Source: ZC4RG42 sp036676355
GTDB taxonomy: Bacteria > Pseudomonadota > Gammaproteobacteria > Burkholderiales > SG8-39
DNA: 49,203 nt
Direction of reading: 5' to 3'
Assembly: GCA_036676355.1 (NCBI GenBank)
Contig: JAKFDA010000096.1
Coordinates: 1 to 49,203, forward strand
Each line of letters opens with the position of its first letter. The stretch's first letter is position 1. Shown here one piece after another: positions 7,238 through 15,122 of this stretch. The notes beneath the pieces are model-generated. The model made no database searches. It was not told the origin of the DNA and saw only the letters and a program-made list of their open reading frames with translations. The translations under genes and the position numbers were made by a program.

Positions 7238-7633
7238 ATGAGCATGACAGATCCGATTTCCGACATGTTGACCCGGATCCGCAACGCGCAAGCGAGCGGT
7301 AAGACCACGGTCATGATGCCTGCCTCCAAACTGAAGTCCGCCATTGCGCAGGTGCTTAAGGATGAAGGCTACGTCGAGGGCTTTGTGGTTCGTCCCAACG
7401 AGGGCAAGCCGGTTATGGAAGTCAGTCTGAAGTATTACGCCGGTTCGCCCGTGATCGAAAAGATCGAGCGAGTCAGTCGTCCCGGTCTGCGCATTTATCG
7501 CGGCGCGCAAGAGATACCGAAGGTGATGAATGGCCTCGGTGTTGCGATCGTCTCCACCTCCAGGGGTGTGATGACCGATCGTAAGGCGCGCGCCACCGGC
7601 GTGGGTGGTGAAGTATTGTGCATCGTGGCCTAA
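7238..7633 (+). CDS. rpsH: 30S ribosomal protein S8
   Basis: A 131-residue S8, which binds the central domain of 16S rRNA and represses the spc operon in E. coli. The N-terminus MTDPISDMLTRIRNAQ and the C-terminal STSRGVMTDRKARATGVGGEVLCIV are diagnostic. The start is at 7238 (MSMTDP) with a nearby in-frame alternative two codons later. Confidence 0.97.
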   Translation: MSMTDPISDMLTRIRNAQASGKTTVMMPASKLKSAIAQVLKDEGYVEGFVVRPNEGKPVMEVSLKYYAGSPVIEKIERVSRPGLRIYRGAQEIPKVMNGLGVAIVSTSRGVMTDRKARATGVGGEVLCIVA

Positions 7634-7645
7634 GAGGGTGTTGCC

Positions 7646-8179
7646 ATGTCGCGAGTAGGTAAATCTCCGGTAGCGTTGCCCAAGGGCGTCGAAGTGACGC
7701 TGGCAGCGGATGCCATTTCGATCAAGGGCCCGTTGGGCACGCTGAGCCAATCGTTGAACGGCACGGTGCGCGTCAAGCAGGAAGGCGAGCAGTTGCTGGT
7801 CGAGACGACCAATGACAGCCAGGAAGCCAATGCGATGTCGGGCACGCTGCGCGCGCTGGTCGCCAATATGGTGCACGGTGTGACGAAGGGTTTCGAGCGC
7901 AAGCTAAACCTTGTCGGCGTCGGTTATCGCGCTCAGGCGCAGGGCGACAAGTTGAATCTGTCGCTCGGCTTTTCGCATCCCGTGGTTCATTCGATGCCTG
8001 AGGGTATCAAGGTCGAAACGCCGACCCAGACGGAAATCCTGATCAAGGGTATCGACAAGCAGGTGGTCGGTCAGGTGGCCGCCGACGTCCGCGGTTATCG
8101 CCCGCCGGAGCCGTACAAGGGCAAGGGCGTGCGCTATGCCGATGAGCGCGTGGTCATCAAAGAGACCAAGAAGAAGTAA
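7646..8179 (+). CDS. rplF: 50S ribosomal protein L6
   Basis: A 177-residue L6 with its two related domains, located at the base of the L7/L12 stalk near the factor-binding site. MSRVGKSPVALPKGVEV and the C-terminal PPEPYKGKGVRYADERVVIKETKKK are canonical. 12 bp from each neighbour. Confidence 0.98.
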   Translation: MSRVGKSPVALPKGVEVTLAADAISIKGPLGTLSQSLNGTVRVKQEGEQLLVETTNDSQEANAMSGTLRALVANMVHGVTKGFERKLNLVGVGYRAQAQGDKLNLSLGFSHPVVHSMPEGIKVETPTQTEILIKGIDKQVVGQVAADVRGYRPPEPYKGKGVRYADERVVIKETKKK

Positions 8180-8191
8180 GGGGTCCGGAAA

Positions 8192-8548
8192 ATGATCGAT
8201 AAGAAACAATCGCGTCTGCGTCGTGCAGCGCAAACCCGCCGCAAGATTCACGAGCTGCGCACCGCGCGGCTCGCCGTGAGCCGCAGCAACCAGCACATTT
8301 ATGTGCAGTTGATTTCCGCCGACGGTCATAAGGTGCTGACCAGCGCCTCGACCCTGGAAAAGGAAGTGCGCGTGCAGGTGCCCAACGGCGGCAACGTCGA
8401 TGCGGCGGCTGTTGTCGGCAAACGCATTGCCGAAAAAGCGAAACAGCTTGGCATCGAAGAAGTGGCGTTCGACCGTGGCGGCTACCGGTATCACGGTCGC
8501 GTCAAGGCGCTCGCCGAGGCTGCCCGCGAAGGCGGCCTGAAGTTCTAA
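8192..8548 (+). CDS. rplR: 50S ribosomal protein L18
   Basis: A 118-residue L18, a 5S rRNA-binding protein. It has the basic N-terminus (IDKKQSRLRRAAQTRRKI), the RLAVSRSNQHIYVQLI strand and the C-terminal FDRGGYRYHGRVKALAEAAREGGLKF. Standard length and context. Confidence 0.98.
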   Translation: MIDKKQSRLRRAAQTRRKIHELRTARLAVSRSNQHIYVQLISADGHKVLTSASTLEKEVRVQVPNGGNVDAAAVVGKRIAEKAKQLGIEEVAFDRGGYRYHGRVKALAEAAREGGLKF

Positions 8549-8564
8549 GCAAACGAGGACCGAC

Positions 8565-9086
8565 ATGGCAAGAATGCAGCCCAAGATGCAGCCGAACGAC
8601 GATCGTTCGGACGGCCTCAAGGAAAAAATGATTTCGGTGAACCGCGTCACCAAAGTGGTGAAGGGCGGTCGTATTCTCGGCTTCGCGGCCCTTTCGGTTG
8701 TGGGCGACGGCGACGGTGGCATCGGCATGGGCAAAGGCAAGGCGCGTGAAGTGCCGGTCGCCGTGCAGAAGTCGCTTGAAGAAGCGCGTCGCAAGCTGTT
8801 CCGCGTCAGCCTGAAGAACGGCACGCTGCAGCATGCGGTCATCGGTATTCACGGCGCGTCGAAAGTGCTGATGCAGCCCGCCTCCGAAGGCACCGGGATT
8901 ATCGCCGGCGGCCCCATGCGTGCGGTGTTCGAGGTTGTCGGTGTGACCAACATCCTGGCCAAGTGCATCGGCTCGACCAACCCGTACAACGTTGTGCGCG
9001 CGACGCTCAATGGCCTCAAGTCGATGAATACGCCCGCGGAAATCGCAGCGAAGCGCGGCAAGACCATCGAAGAAATCCTGAAATAG
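8565..9086 (+). CDS. rpsE: 30S ribosomal protein S5
   Basis: A 173-residue S5, important for decoding accuracy and mRNA unwinding. It shows KMISVNRVTKVVKGGRILGFAAL, the loop GDGDGGIGMGKGKAREVP and the C-terminal NVVRATLNGLKSM. The loop looks wild-type by comparison with the E. coli spectinomycin-site region. The N-terminus (MARMQPKMQPNDDRSDGLK) is a little longer than in E. coli. Confidence 0.98.
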   Translation: MARMQPKMQPNDDRSDGLKEKMISVNRVTKVVKGGRILGFAALSVVGDGDGGIGMGKGKAREVPVAVQKSLEEARRKLFRVSLKNGTLQHAVIGIHGASKVLMQPASEGTGIIAGGPMRAVFEVVGVTNILAKCIGSTNPYNVVRATLNGLKSMNTPAEIAAKRGKTIEEILK

Positions 9087-9096
9087 GGAGCGGATC

Positions 9097-9279
9097 ATGG
9101 CCGACAAGAAAGTTAGGGTCACGCTCATCAAGAGCGTTATCGGCTGCAAGGAAGGGCATCGCGCCACAGTGCGCGGCCTGGGCCTGCGCAAAATCAACCA
9201 GACGGTTGAGCTGGTGGACACTCCCGAAGTACGAGGGATGATCAACCGGGTCAGCTACCTCGTTCGAGCAGAAGGCTAA
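9097..9279 (+). CDS. rpmD: 50S ribosomal protein L30
   Basis: A 60-residue L30, a small 50S protein absent from some bacterial lineages. It matches the family over KVRVTLIKSVIGCKEGHRATVRGLGLRKINQTVEL and ends NRVSYLVRAEG. It is 10 bp after rpsE and 3 bp before rplO. Confidence 0.97.
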   Translation: MADKKVRVTLIKSVIGCKEGHRATVRGLGLRKINQTVELVDTPEVRGMINRVSYLVRAEG

Positions 9280-9282
9280 GCG

Positions 9283-9720
9283 ATGGAACTGAACAATCTC
9301 CAACCCGCCGAAGGGTCGAAGAAGGCGCGCCGCCGTGTCGGTCGCGGCATCGGCTCGGGGCTGGGCAAGACGGCGGGTCGCGGCCACAAGGGTCAGAAAT
9401 CGCGTTCCGGCGGTTTCCACAAGGTCGGTTTTGAAGGCGGCCAGATGCCGCTGCAACGTCGTCTGCCCAAGCGCGGCTTCACGTCGCTGACGCGCAACGA
9501 TGTCGCCGAAGTGCGCTTATCCGATCTGGAAAAGCTGCAGGCCGACAAGGTAGACCTCGCAACGTTGCACGCAGCCGGGATCGTTTCGCGTCTGGCGCTG
9601 CGCGCCAAGGTGATCCTGTCCGGTGAACTGACACGTAAGGTCACGCTCGTCGGCATCGGCGCCTCCAAGGGCGCGAAGGCGGCGATCGAGGCGGCCGGCG
9701 GCAGCGTTGCCGAAGCTTAA
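9283..9720 (+). CDS. rplO: 50S ribosomal protein L15
   Basis: A 145-residue L15, a late-assembly 50S protein. The N-terminal Gly/Arg/Lys-rich arm (RRVGRGIGSGLGKTAGRGHKGQ, then KSRSGG) and the FEGGQMPLQRRLPKRGF segment are diagnostic. The C-terminal globular part ends GASKGAKAAIEAAGGSVAEA. 23 bp before secY. Confidence 0.98.
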   Translation: MELNNLQPAEGSKKARRRVGRGIGSGLGKTAGRGHKGQKSRSGGFHKVGFEGGQMPLQRRLPKRGFTSLTRNDVAEVRLSDLEKLQADKVDLATLHAAGIVSRLALRAKVILSGELTRKVTLVGIGASKGAKAAIEAAGGSVAEA

Positions 9721-9743
9721 TAGACTGATTACGCGGTAACGAC

Positions 9744-11069
9744 TTGGCCACCAAGGTTCCACAACTCGGCAAAACGGGTAAGTACGGCGATCTGAAGAAG
9801 CGCCTGTTCTTCCTGCTGGGCGCGCTGGTCGTGTATCGCATCGGCGCGTACTTGCCGGTGCCGGGCATCGATCCGGGCGTGCTGTCCGATCTGTTTCAGC
9901 AGAATCAGGGCGGCATCCTGGGCATGTTCAACATGTTCTCCGGTGGTGCGTTGTCGCGCTTCAGCCTGTTCGCGATCGGGATCATGCCGTACATCAGCGC
10001 GGCCATCGTCATGCAGCTGATGGTGGCGGTGTACCCGCCGTTGGAAGCGTTGAAGAAGGAAGGTGCAGCGGGGCAGCGCAAGATTACGCAGTACACCCGT
10101 TATGGGACGCTTGGCCTTGCGCTTTTCCAGGGCACGGCTATTTCCATTGCACTGGAATCCCAGCCCGGGCTGGTGCTCGAACCCGGTCTGATGTTCCGCT
10201 TCGTTACAGTGATCACGCTGACAACGGGCACGATGTTCCTGATGTGGGTCGGCGAGCAGGTCACCGAGCGCGGTCTGGGTAACGGCATTTCGATCATCAT
10301 TTTCGCCGGGATCATCGCCGGACTGCCCAGCGCCGTCGGCGGCATGCTGGAGCTGGTCAACACCGGCGCGATGCACGCGCTGACGGCGCTGGTGATCTTT
10401 GTTGCGGTCGTGGTCGTGACTTGGTTCGTATGTTTCGTGGAGCGTGGCCAGCGCAAGATTCTGGTGAACTATGCCAAGCGCCAGGTTGGCAACAAGATTT
10501 ACGGCGGTCAGAGCTCGCATCTGCCGTTCAAGCTGAACATGGCCGGGGTGATTCCGCCAATCTTCGCATCGTCGATCATCCTGTTCCCGGCCACCATCGT
10601 CGGCTGGTTCGGGCAGGGCGAAGGTGCGACCTGGTTGCGCGACATTGCCGCTGCGGTGTCGCCGGGTCAGCCGATCTACATTCTGCTGTACGCGACGGCG
10701 ATTGTTTTCTTCTGCTTTTTCTATACGGCGTTGCAGTACAACCCGAAGGAAACGGCGGAGAACTTGAAGAAGAGCGGTGCGTTCGTACCGGGGATTCGAC
10801 CCGGCGAACAGACCTCGAGGTATCTGGAGAAGATTCTGCTGCGGCTGACCATGGTCGGTGCGGTGTATGTCACCGCGATCTGCCTGTTGCCGGAGTTTCT
10901 GATCCTGAAGTGGAACGTGCCGTTTTATTTCGGCGGTACGTCGCTGCTGATTATCGTTGTCGTGACGATGGATTTCATGGCGCAGGTGCAGGCCTACATC
11001 ATGACCCATCAGTACGAGAGCTTGTTGAAGAAGGCTAATTTCAAAGGATCAGGGTTTCCGACGCGCTAA
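9744..11069 (+). CDS. secY: Preprotein translocase subunit SecY
   Basis: A 441-residue SecY, the channel of the general secretion pathway in the inner membrane, with ten predicted membrane segments. Markers include YRIGAYLPVPGIDP near TM1, the FNMFSGGALSRFSLFAIGIMPYISA plug/TM2 region, NYAKRQVGNKIYGGQSSHLP in the long cytoplasmic loop, and KKSGAFVPGIRPGEQTSRYL. The start is a TTG at 9744 (reading MATKVPQLGKTGK); no ATG fits upstream and the ribosome-binding site is weak, which may hold translation below that of the r-proteins. Its stop overlaps infA by one base. Confidence 0.98.
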   Translation: MATKVPQLGKTGKYGDLKKRLFFLLGALVVYRIGAYLPVPGIDPGVLSDLFQQNQGGILGMFNMFSGGALSRFSLFAIGIMPYISAAIVMQLMVAVYPPLEALKKEGAAGQRKITQYTRYGTLGLALFQGTAISIALESQPGLVLEPGLMFRFVTVITLTTGTMFLMWVGEQVTERGLGNGISIIIFAGIIAGLPSAVGGMLELVNTGAMHALTALVIFVAVVVVTWFVCFVERGQRKILVNYAKRQVGNKIYGGQSSHLPFKLNMAGVIPPIFASSIILFPATIVGWFGQGEGATWLRDIAAAVSPGQPIYILLYATAIVFFCFFYTALQYNPKETAENLKKSGAFVPGIRPGEQTSRYLEKILLRLTMVGAVYVTAICLLPEFLILKWNVPFYFGGTSLLIIVVVTMDFMAQVQAYIMTHQYESLLKKANFKGSGFPTR

Positions 11070-11287
11070 TGAGCAAAGAAGACGTTATCCAGATGCAAGG
11101 GGAAGTGATCGAAATGCTTCCCAACGCCACTTTTCGCGTCAAGCTTGAGAACGGACACGTCGTGCTGGGCCATATTTCGGGAAAGATGCGCATGCACTAC
11201 ATCCGCATCCTGCCTGGCGACAAGGTCACCGTGGAACTTACGCCGTACGATTTGAGCAAGGCCCGGATCGTCTTCCGCGCTAAATAG
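11069..11287 (+). CDS. infA: Translation initiation factor IF-1
   Basis: A 72-residue IF-1, a single OB-fold protein that binds the A site of the 30S subunit. It shows IQMQGEVIEMLPNATFRVKLENGHVVLGHISGKMR, the conserved GDKVTVELTPYDLSKARI and normal length. The ATG shares one base with the secY stop. Confidence 0.97.
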   Translation: MSKEDVIQMQGEVIEMLPNATFRVKLENGHVVLGHISGKMRMHYIRILPGDKVTVELTPYDLSKARIVFRAK

Positions 11288-11319
11288 CGGCGGGCGACCT
11301 TAGTAGGTAGGAGAAAAAA

Positions 11320-11433
11320 ATGAAAGTGCTGGCATCGGTAAAGAAAATTTGCCGCAACTGCAAAATCATCCGGCGCAACCGGACCGTGCGGGTGATCTGC
11401 AAGGATCCGCGTCATAAGCAGCGTCAAGGCTAA
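11320..11433 (+). CDS. rpmJ: 50S ribosomal protein L36 (zinc-binding form)
   Basis: A 37-residue L36, translated directly from the sequence: MKVLASVKKICRNCK, then basic residues, ending VICKDPRHKQRQG. The zinc ligands Cys11, Cys14, Cys27 and His32 are all present. The ATG follows GTAGGAG by 7 bases. It lies between infA and rpsM as in most proteobacteria. Confidence 0.96.
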   Translation: MKVLASVKKICRNCKIIRRNRTVRVICKDPRHKQRQG

Positions 11434-11493
11434 GGCTGGAGCGCAATGAATTTTCACGCTACAATCGCGAGTTTCGCGTTTTCGGGGTAGACC
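11434..11493 (+). promoter_or_regulatory. rpmJ-rpsM gap with possible alpha-operon promoter
   Basis: The 60-bp gap before rpsM contains TACAAT at 11460-11465, a good sigma70 -10 hexamer, with only a poor -35 upstream. A 5-bp hairpin CGCGA/TCGCG follows at 11466-11478. This is where an alpha-operon promoter and S4-responsive leader lie in other proteobacteria. The assignment rests mainly on position. Confidence 0.3.
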
Positions 11494-11871
11494 ATGGCCC
11501 GCATCGCAGGCGTCAACATTCCAAATCATCAGCATGCCGAAATCGCCATCACGGCGATCTACGGGATCGGCCGCGCGCGCGCCAAGGCGATCTGCGTCGC
11601 TGCCAACGTGCTCGGCACCACCAAGATCAAAGACCTGAGCGACTCCGACATGGATCGCCTGCGCGAGCAGGTAGGTAAATTCGCGGTCGAAGGCGATCTG
11701 CGTCGCGAAGTATCGATGAACATCAAGCGGCTCATGGATCTGGGCTGCTACCGGGGCGTGCGTCATCGCCGCGGTTTGCCGGTGCGCGGTCAGCGCACGC
11801 GCACCAATGCGCGCACCCGCAAAGGTCCGCGCAAGGCGGCGATCGCCGGCAAAGCGCAACCGGGTAAGTAA
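11494..11871 (+). CDS. rpsM: 30S ribosomal protein S13
   Basis: A 125-residue S13, a 30S head protein that bridges to the 50S subunit. The N-terminus MARIAGVNIPNHQHAEIAITAIYGIG and the C-terminal RHRRGLPVRGQRTRTNARTRKG are diagnostic; the extreme tail is rich in Lys/Ala (RKAAIAGKAQPGK). First gene of the alpha segment. Confidence 0.98.
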   Translation: MARIAGVNIPNHQHAEIAITAIYGIGRARAKAICVAANVLGTTKIKDLSDSDMDRLREQVGKFAVEGDLRREVSMNIKRLMDLGCYRGVRHRRGLPVRGQRTRTNARTRKGPRKAAIAGKAQPGK

Positions 11872-11914
11872 ACAGTAATTAGAGTGCGGCAGCACTCATT
11901 GAGGATTCGAGTAA

Positions 11915-12319
11915 ATGGCTAAACCTCCGGCACAAACCGCGACATCGCGGGTGCGCAAGAAGGCGAAGAAGAACGTCGCCGAAGGCATCGCGCACGTACA
12001 CGCGTCGTTCAACAACACGATCATCACCATCACCGATCGCCAGGGTAATGCCTTGTCGTGGGCGACCTCGGGTGGCGCCGGGTTCAAGGGGTCACGCAAA
12101 TCGACGCCTTTCGCGGCTCAGGTCGCAGCCGAGCACGCCGGTCGTGCCGCGCAGGAATGCGGCGTGAAGAACCTCGAGGTGCGCATCAAGGGCCCCGGCC
12201 CCGGTCGCGAATCGGCGGTGCGTGCATTGAACGCGCTCGGTATGAAAATCTCCAGCATCAGCGACGTCACGCCGGTTCCGCACAACGGTTGCCGCGCGCC
12301 GAAGCGTCGTCGTATCTAA
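11915..12319 (+). CDS. rpsK: 30S ribosomal protein S11
   Basis: A 134-residue S11 of the 30S platform. It shows AHVHASFNNTIITITDRQGNALSWATSGGAGFKGSRKSTP and the C-terminal DVTPVPHNGCRAPKRRRI. The N-terminal extension (MAKPPAQTATSRVRKKAKKNVAEG) is basic, as in other proteobacteria. 43 bp after rpsM. Confidence 0.98.
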   Translation: MAKPPAQTATSRVRKKAKKNVAEGIAHVHASFNNTIITITDRQGNALSWATSGGAGFKGSRKSTPFAAQVAAEHAGRAAQECGVKNLEVRIKGPGPGRESAVRALNALGMKISSISDVTPVPHNGCRAPKRRRI

Positions 12320-12332
12320 CTAGGAGCACAGA

Positions 12333-12959
12333 GTGGCCCGCAACCTAGATCCAAAATGCCGCCAGTGCCGCCGCGAGGGCGAGAAGCTTTTTCTCAAAGG
12401 CGAAAAGTGCTTCACCGACAAGTGCGCCATCGAGCGCCGCAGCTATCCGCCAGGCCAGCACGGCCAAAAGCAGAGCCGCCCGTCAGACTATGCGCATCAG
12501 TTGCGCGCGAAGCAGAAAATTCGTCGCACCTACGGCGTGCTCGAAGCGCAGTTCCGCAAGACCTACGCACAAGCCGTGCGCCAGAAGGGCGTCACCGGCG
12601 AGACGCTGCTGCAACTGCTTGAGTCGCGTCTTGACTCTGTCGCGTACCGCATGGGCTTCGGCGCGTCGCGCACCGAAGCGCGTCAGGTCGTGCGTCACAA
12701 CGGCGTGCTGGTCAACGGCAAGCGCGTGAACATCCCGTCCTACCAGGTCCGCCCTGGCGACGTGATCGAGGTCACCGAAAAGGCGAAAGCGCAGTTGCGC
12801 ATCAAGGCGGCCGCCGAAGCGGCCGAGTCACGCGGCTTTCCCGAGTGGATCGACGTGGACGCGAAGGCGCTCAAGGGGACGTTCAAGGCGCTGCCGCAGC
12901 GCTCCGAACTGCCATCGACCATTAACGAAAATCTGGTGATCGAGCTTTATTCGAAGTAA
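12333..12959 (+). CDS. rpsD: 30S ribosomal protein S4
   Basis: A 208-residue S4, a primary 16S rRNA binder and the alpha-operon repressor in E. coli. It starts with GTG at 12333 after TAGGAG; no ATG fits. The N-terminus carries four cysteines (Cys9, Cys12, Cys26, Cys31; CRQC then CFTDKC), indicating a zinc-binding form. The S4 RNA-binding domain (LLQLLESRLDSVAYRMGFGASR, VRHNGVLVNGKRVNIPSY) is intact. Confidence 0.98.
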   Translation: MARNLDPKCRQCRREGEKLFLKGEKCFTDKCAIERRSYPPGQHGQKQSRPSDYAHQLRAKQKIRRTYGVLEAQFRKTYAQAVRQKGVTGETLLQLLESRLDSVAYRMGFGASRTEARQVVRHNGVLVNGKRVNIPSYQVRPGDVIEVTEKAKAQLRIKAAAEAAESRGFPEWIDVDAKALKGTFKALPQRSELPSTINENLVIELYSK

Positions 12960-13023
12960 TGGCGTCCGCTGACGCGATTCATTCGATCACAGTGCATTCA
13001 TAGGACGAGGACAAGGAAACCGC

Positions 13024-14010
13024 ATGCAAAGCACAAGCTTCCTCAAGCCGCGAATCATCGACGTGCAGGCCGTCGCGCCGTATCACGCGAAAGTGGTGAT
13101 GGAGCCTTTCGAGCGTGGCTATGGCCACACACTCGGCAATGCGTTGCGCCGTGTGCTGCTGTCTTCGATGCCCGGCTTCGCGCCCACCGAAGTACAGATC
13201 GCCGGTGTGCTGCACGAATACTCGACGCTCGAAGGCGTGCAGGAAGACGTCGTCGATATCCTGCTCAATCTGAAAGGCGTTGTACTCAAGCTGCATAGCG
13301 GCGCCGAGGCGACGCTTCGTCTGAACAAGCAGGGCGAAGGCCCTGTCACCGCAGCCGATATCGAAGTCACGCACGACGTCGAAGTGGTCAACCCGGAGCA
13401 TGTCATCGCCCACTTGGCGCCCGGCGGCAAGCTCGAGGTGTCAATCAAGGTCGAACGCGGTCGCGGCTATCAGCCGGGCAACCTGCGGATCGTGCCGGAA
13501 GAGAGCAAAGGCGTCGGCCGCATCATTCTGGACGCTTCGTTCAGCCCGGTGCGTCGCGTCAGCTATCAGGTCGAATCCGCGCGCGTCGAACAGCGCACCG
13601 ACCTCGACAAGCTGATCATGGACATCGAGACCAACGGCGTTATCGAGCCGGAAGAAGCGATTCGCTACGCTGCGCGCGTGCTGGTCGATCAACTGTCCGT
13701 GTTCGCCGCGCTGGAAGGCACGCCGGTTACGGTCGATGCGGAACGCAAGAGCCCGCAGGTGGATCCGATTCTGCTGCGGCCGGTCGATGATCTGGAGCTC
13801 ACCGTTCGTTCGGCCAACTGCCTGAAGGCGGAAAATATTTACTACATCGGCGATCTGATTCAGCGCACCGAGACCGAGTTGTTGAAAACACCCAACCTGG
13901 GTCGCAAGTCGCTTAACGAGATCAAGGAAGTGCTGGCTTCGCGCGGGCTTACGCTGGGCATGAAGCTGGAGAACTGGCCGCCGGCAGGGCTTGAAGCCGC
14001 GCGTAGCTAA
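13024..14010 (+). CDS. rpoA: DNA-directed RNA polymerase alpha subunit
   Basis: A 328-residue alpha subunit. The N-terminal assembly domain (about 1-230) includes FERGYGHTLGNALRRVLLSSMPG. A linker leads to the C-terminal domain, whose DNA-binding face starts LTVRSANCLKAENIYYIGDL; Arg262 corresponds to E. coli Arg265, which contacts UP elements and activators. It ends LENWPPAGLEAARS. A 64-bp gap separates it from rpsD. Confidence 0.98.
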   Translation: MQSTSFLKPRIIDVQAVAPYHAKVVMEPFERGYGHTLGNALRRVLLSSMPGFAPTEVQIAGVLHEYSTLEGVQEDVVDILLNLKGVVLKLHSGAEATLRLNKQGEGPVTAADIEVTHDVEVVNPEHVIAHLAPGGKLEVSIKVERGRGYQPGNLRIVPEESKGVGRIILDASFSPVRRVSYQVESARVEQRTDLDKLIMDIETNGVIEPEEAIRYAARVLVDQLSVFAALEGTPVTVDAERKSPQVDPILLRPVDDLELTVRSANCLKAENIYYIGDLIQRTETELLKTPNLGRKSLNEIKEVLASRGLTLGMKLENWPPAGLEAARS

Positions 14011-14052
14011 TCTGCACGCAAGACCGCGTCAGCGCGATCAAGGAAATAGAAA

Positions 14053-14445
14053 ATGCGTCACCGTCACGGACTTAGAAAACTAAACCGCACCACCAGCCAC
14101 CGTCTGGCGATGTTGCGGAACATGACCAACTCACTGCTGAAGCACGAAGTCATCAAGACGACGTTGCCGAAGGCGAAGGAGCTGCGTAAGGTCGTCGAAC
14201 CGATGATCACGCTCGGCAAGAAGCCTTCCCTGGCCAACCGTCGGCTGGCTTTCGATCGTCTACGCGATCGCGACACGGTGACCAAGCTGTTCGACGAGCT
14301 CGGCCCGCGCTATGCCACCCGTAATGGCGGTTATCTGCGCATCCTGAAATTCGGTTTTCGCCAAGGTGATAACGCGCCAATGGCAGTGATCGAACTGATG
14401 GATCGCCCGGAGTCGCCTGAAGGCGAGCAAGCCGAGGCGGCGTAG
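14053..14445 (+). CDS. rplQ: 50S ribosomal protein L17
   Basis: A 130-residue L17, located near the tunnel exit. MRHRHGLRKLNRTTSHRLAMLRNM and the C-terminal YLRILKFGFRQGDNAPMAVIELMD are diagnostic. It is the last gene of the super-operon and is followed within 25 bp by a strong terminator. Confidence 0.98.
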   Translation: MRHRHGLRKLNRTTSHRLAMLRNMTNSLLKHEVIKTTLPKAKELRKVVEPMITLGKKPSLANRRLAFDRLRDRDTVTKLFDELGPRYATRNGGYLRILKFGFRQGDNAPMAVIELMDRPESPEGEQAEAA

Positions 14446-14466
14446 GTCGCGAGTAGCTGAAAAAGG

Positions 14467-14493
14467 AAAGGCCGGGTTTAACCCGGCCTTTTT
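14467..14493 (+). terminator. Rho-independent terminator of the ribosomal protein operon
   Basis: A 10-bp perfect stem AAAGGCCGGG/CCCGGCCTTT with a TTTAA loop is followed by a run of T residues (14489-14493). It lies 22 bp after the rplQ stop, so it should end the whole tuf-to-rplQ transcript. Confidence 0.92.
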
Positions 14494-14595
14494 CGTTGGT
14501 GGTGGTCTGCTGCTACGGTACTGGTACCGGAGCGATGAGACCGGCTGGCGTTGACGGCCGTGCTCTGGATCGCGGACCCAGTGCATGCCGGGCGC

Positions 14596-14772
14596 TTACG
14601 CGGCGTGGGGCAGGCCATCGATCTTGGCGCGCGTAGCGTTCTTGCGCAGCTTTGCGACGACGGTAATTGCTTTTTCCAGGCCGTTGTCCACAGTCAGGCT
14701 CAGACCGTACAGCAGGATAAGAACGCTCCCGACTTGTAGAATTGCAACGATTGCTTCAACTAATACACTCAT
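14596..14772 (-). CDS. Small single-pass membrane protein, unknown
   Basis: A 58-residue frame reading MSVLVEAIVAILQVGSVL, a hydrophobic helix (about residues 6-25), then LTVDNGLEKAITVVAKL and a basic tail ending GLPHAA. I choose this ATG because GGAGAG lies 5 bases upstream. I recognise no family. It could be a stress-type membrane miniprotein, but that is only a guess from shape. The AT-rich, palindrome-containing DNA upstream is probably its control region. Confidence 0.5.
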   Translation of the reverse strand: MSVLVEAIVAILQVGSVLILLYGLSLTVDNGLEKAITVVAKLRKNATRAKIDGLPHAA

Positions 14773-15122
14773 TTCACTCTCCATTAAATGCGGCAATGTT
14801 GCCGCTACGAATGCATTCTCGGCGAATGCGTGTTGCGTTGCAAAATGATTTATTGCATCGCACCATAAGTATGCCATATGGCAACGACTTATGACAATAG
14901 CCGAGTATAAATACCAATGAAAACATACTGATAAAAGTATGTGTGCGCCCGCTTCCTTTTAGTTGAAAGGCGTAAACCTAGGCGGAATTAAATGCGCTGA
15001 GAAGGGTGATTTATGGATTTTGCCGAAAAACGGCGCTGCGCACTCCGTAGACCGCCACGCTGCGACATGGAGCGTCGGGAATGGCAGGACCGATCCGTGA
15101 GGGATCACGGACCGGTTGAGGC
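14773..15122. other. AT-rich non-coding stretch with palindromes
   Basis: Clearly more AT-rich than its surroundings between about 14,800 and 15,000, with no convincing gene. It contains TGCCATATGGCA (14872-14883), a perfect 12-bp palindrome. CATAAGT (14864-14870) and ACTTATG (14887-14893) flank it in inverted orientation. A further inverted repeat CATACT/AGTATG lies at 14924-14941. These are candidate operators or hairpins upstream of the minus-strand small membrane protein. The 3' part, near 15,000-15,122, shows nothing I can assign. Confidence 0.45.

Noticed and set aside
6749..7876. A 375-codon minus-strand open frame over rplE-rplF
   Set aside because: Antisense to four ribosomal protein genes, no domain seen.
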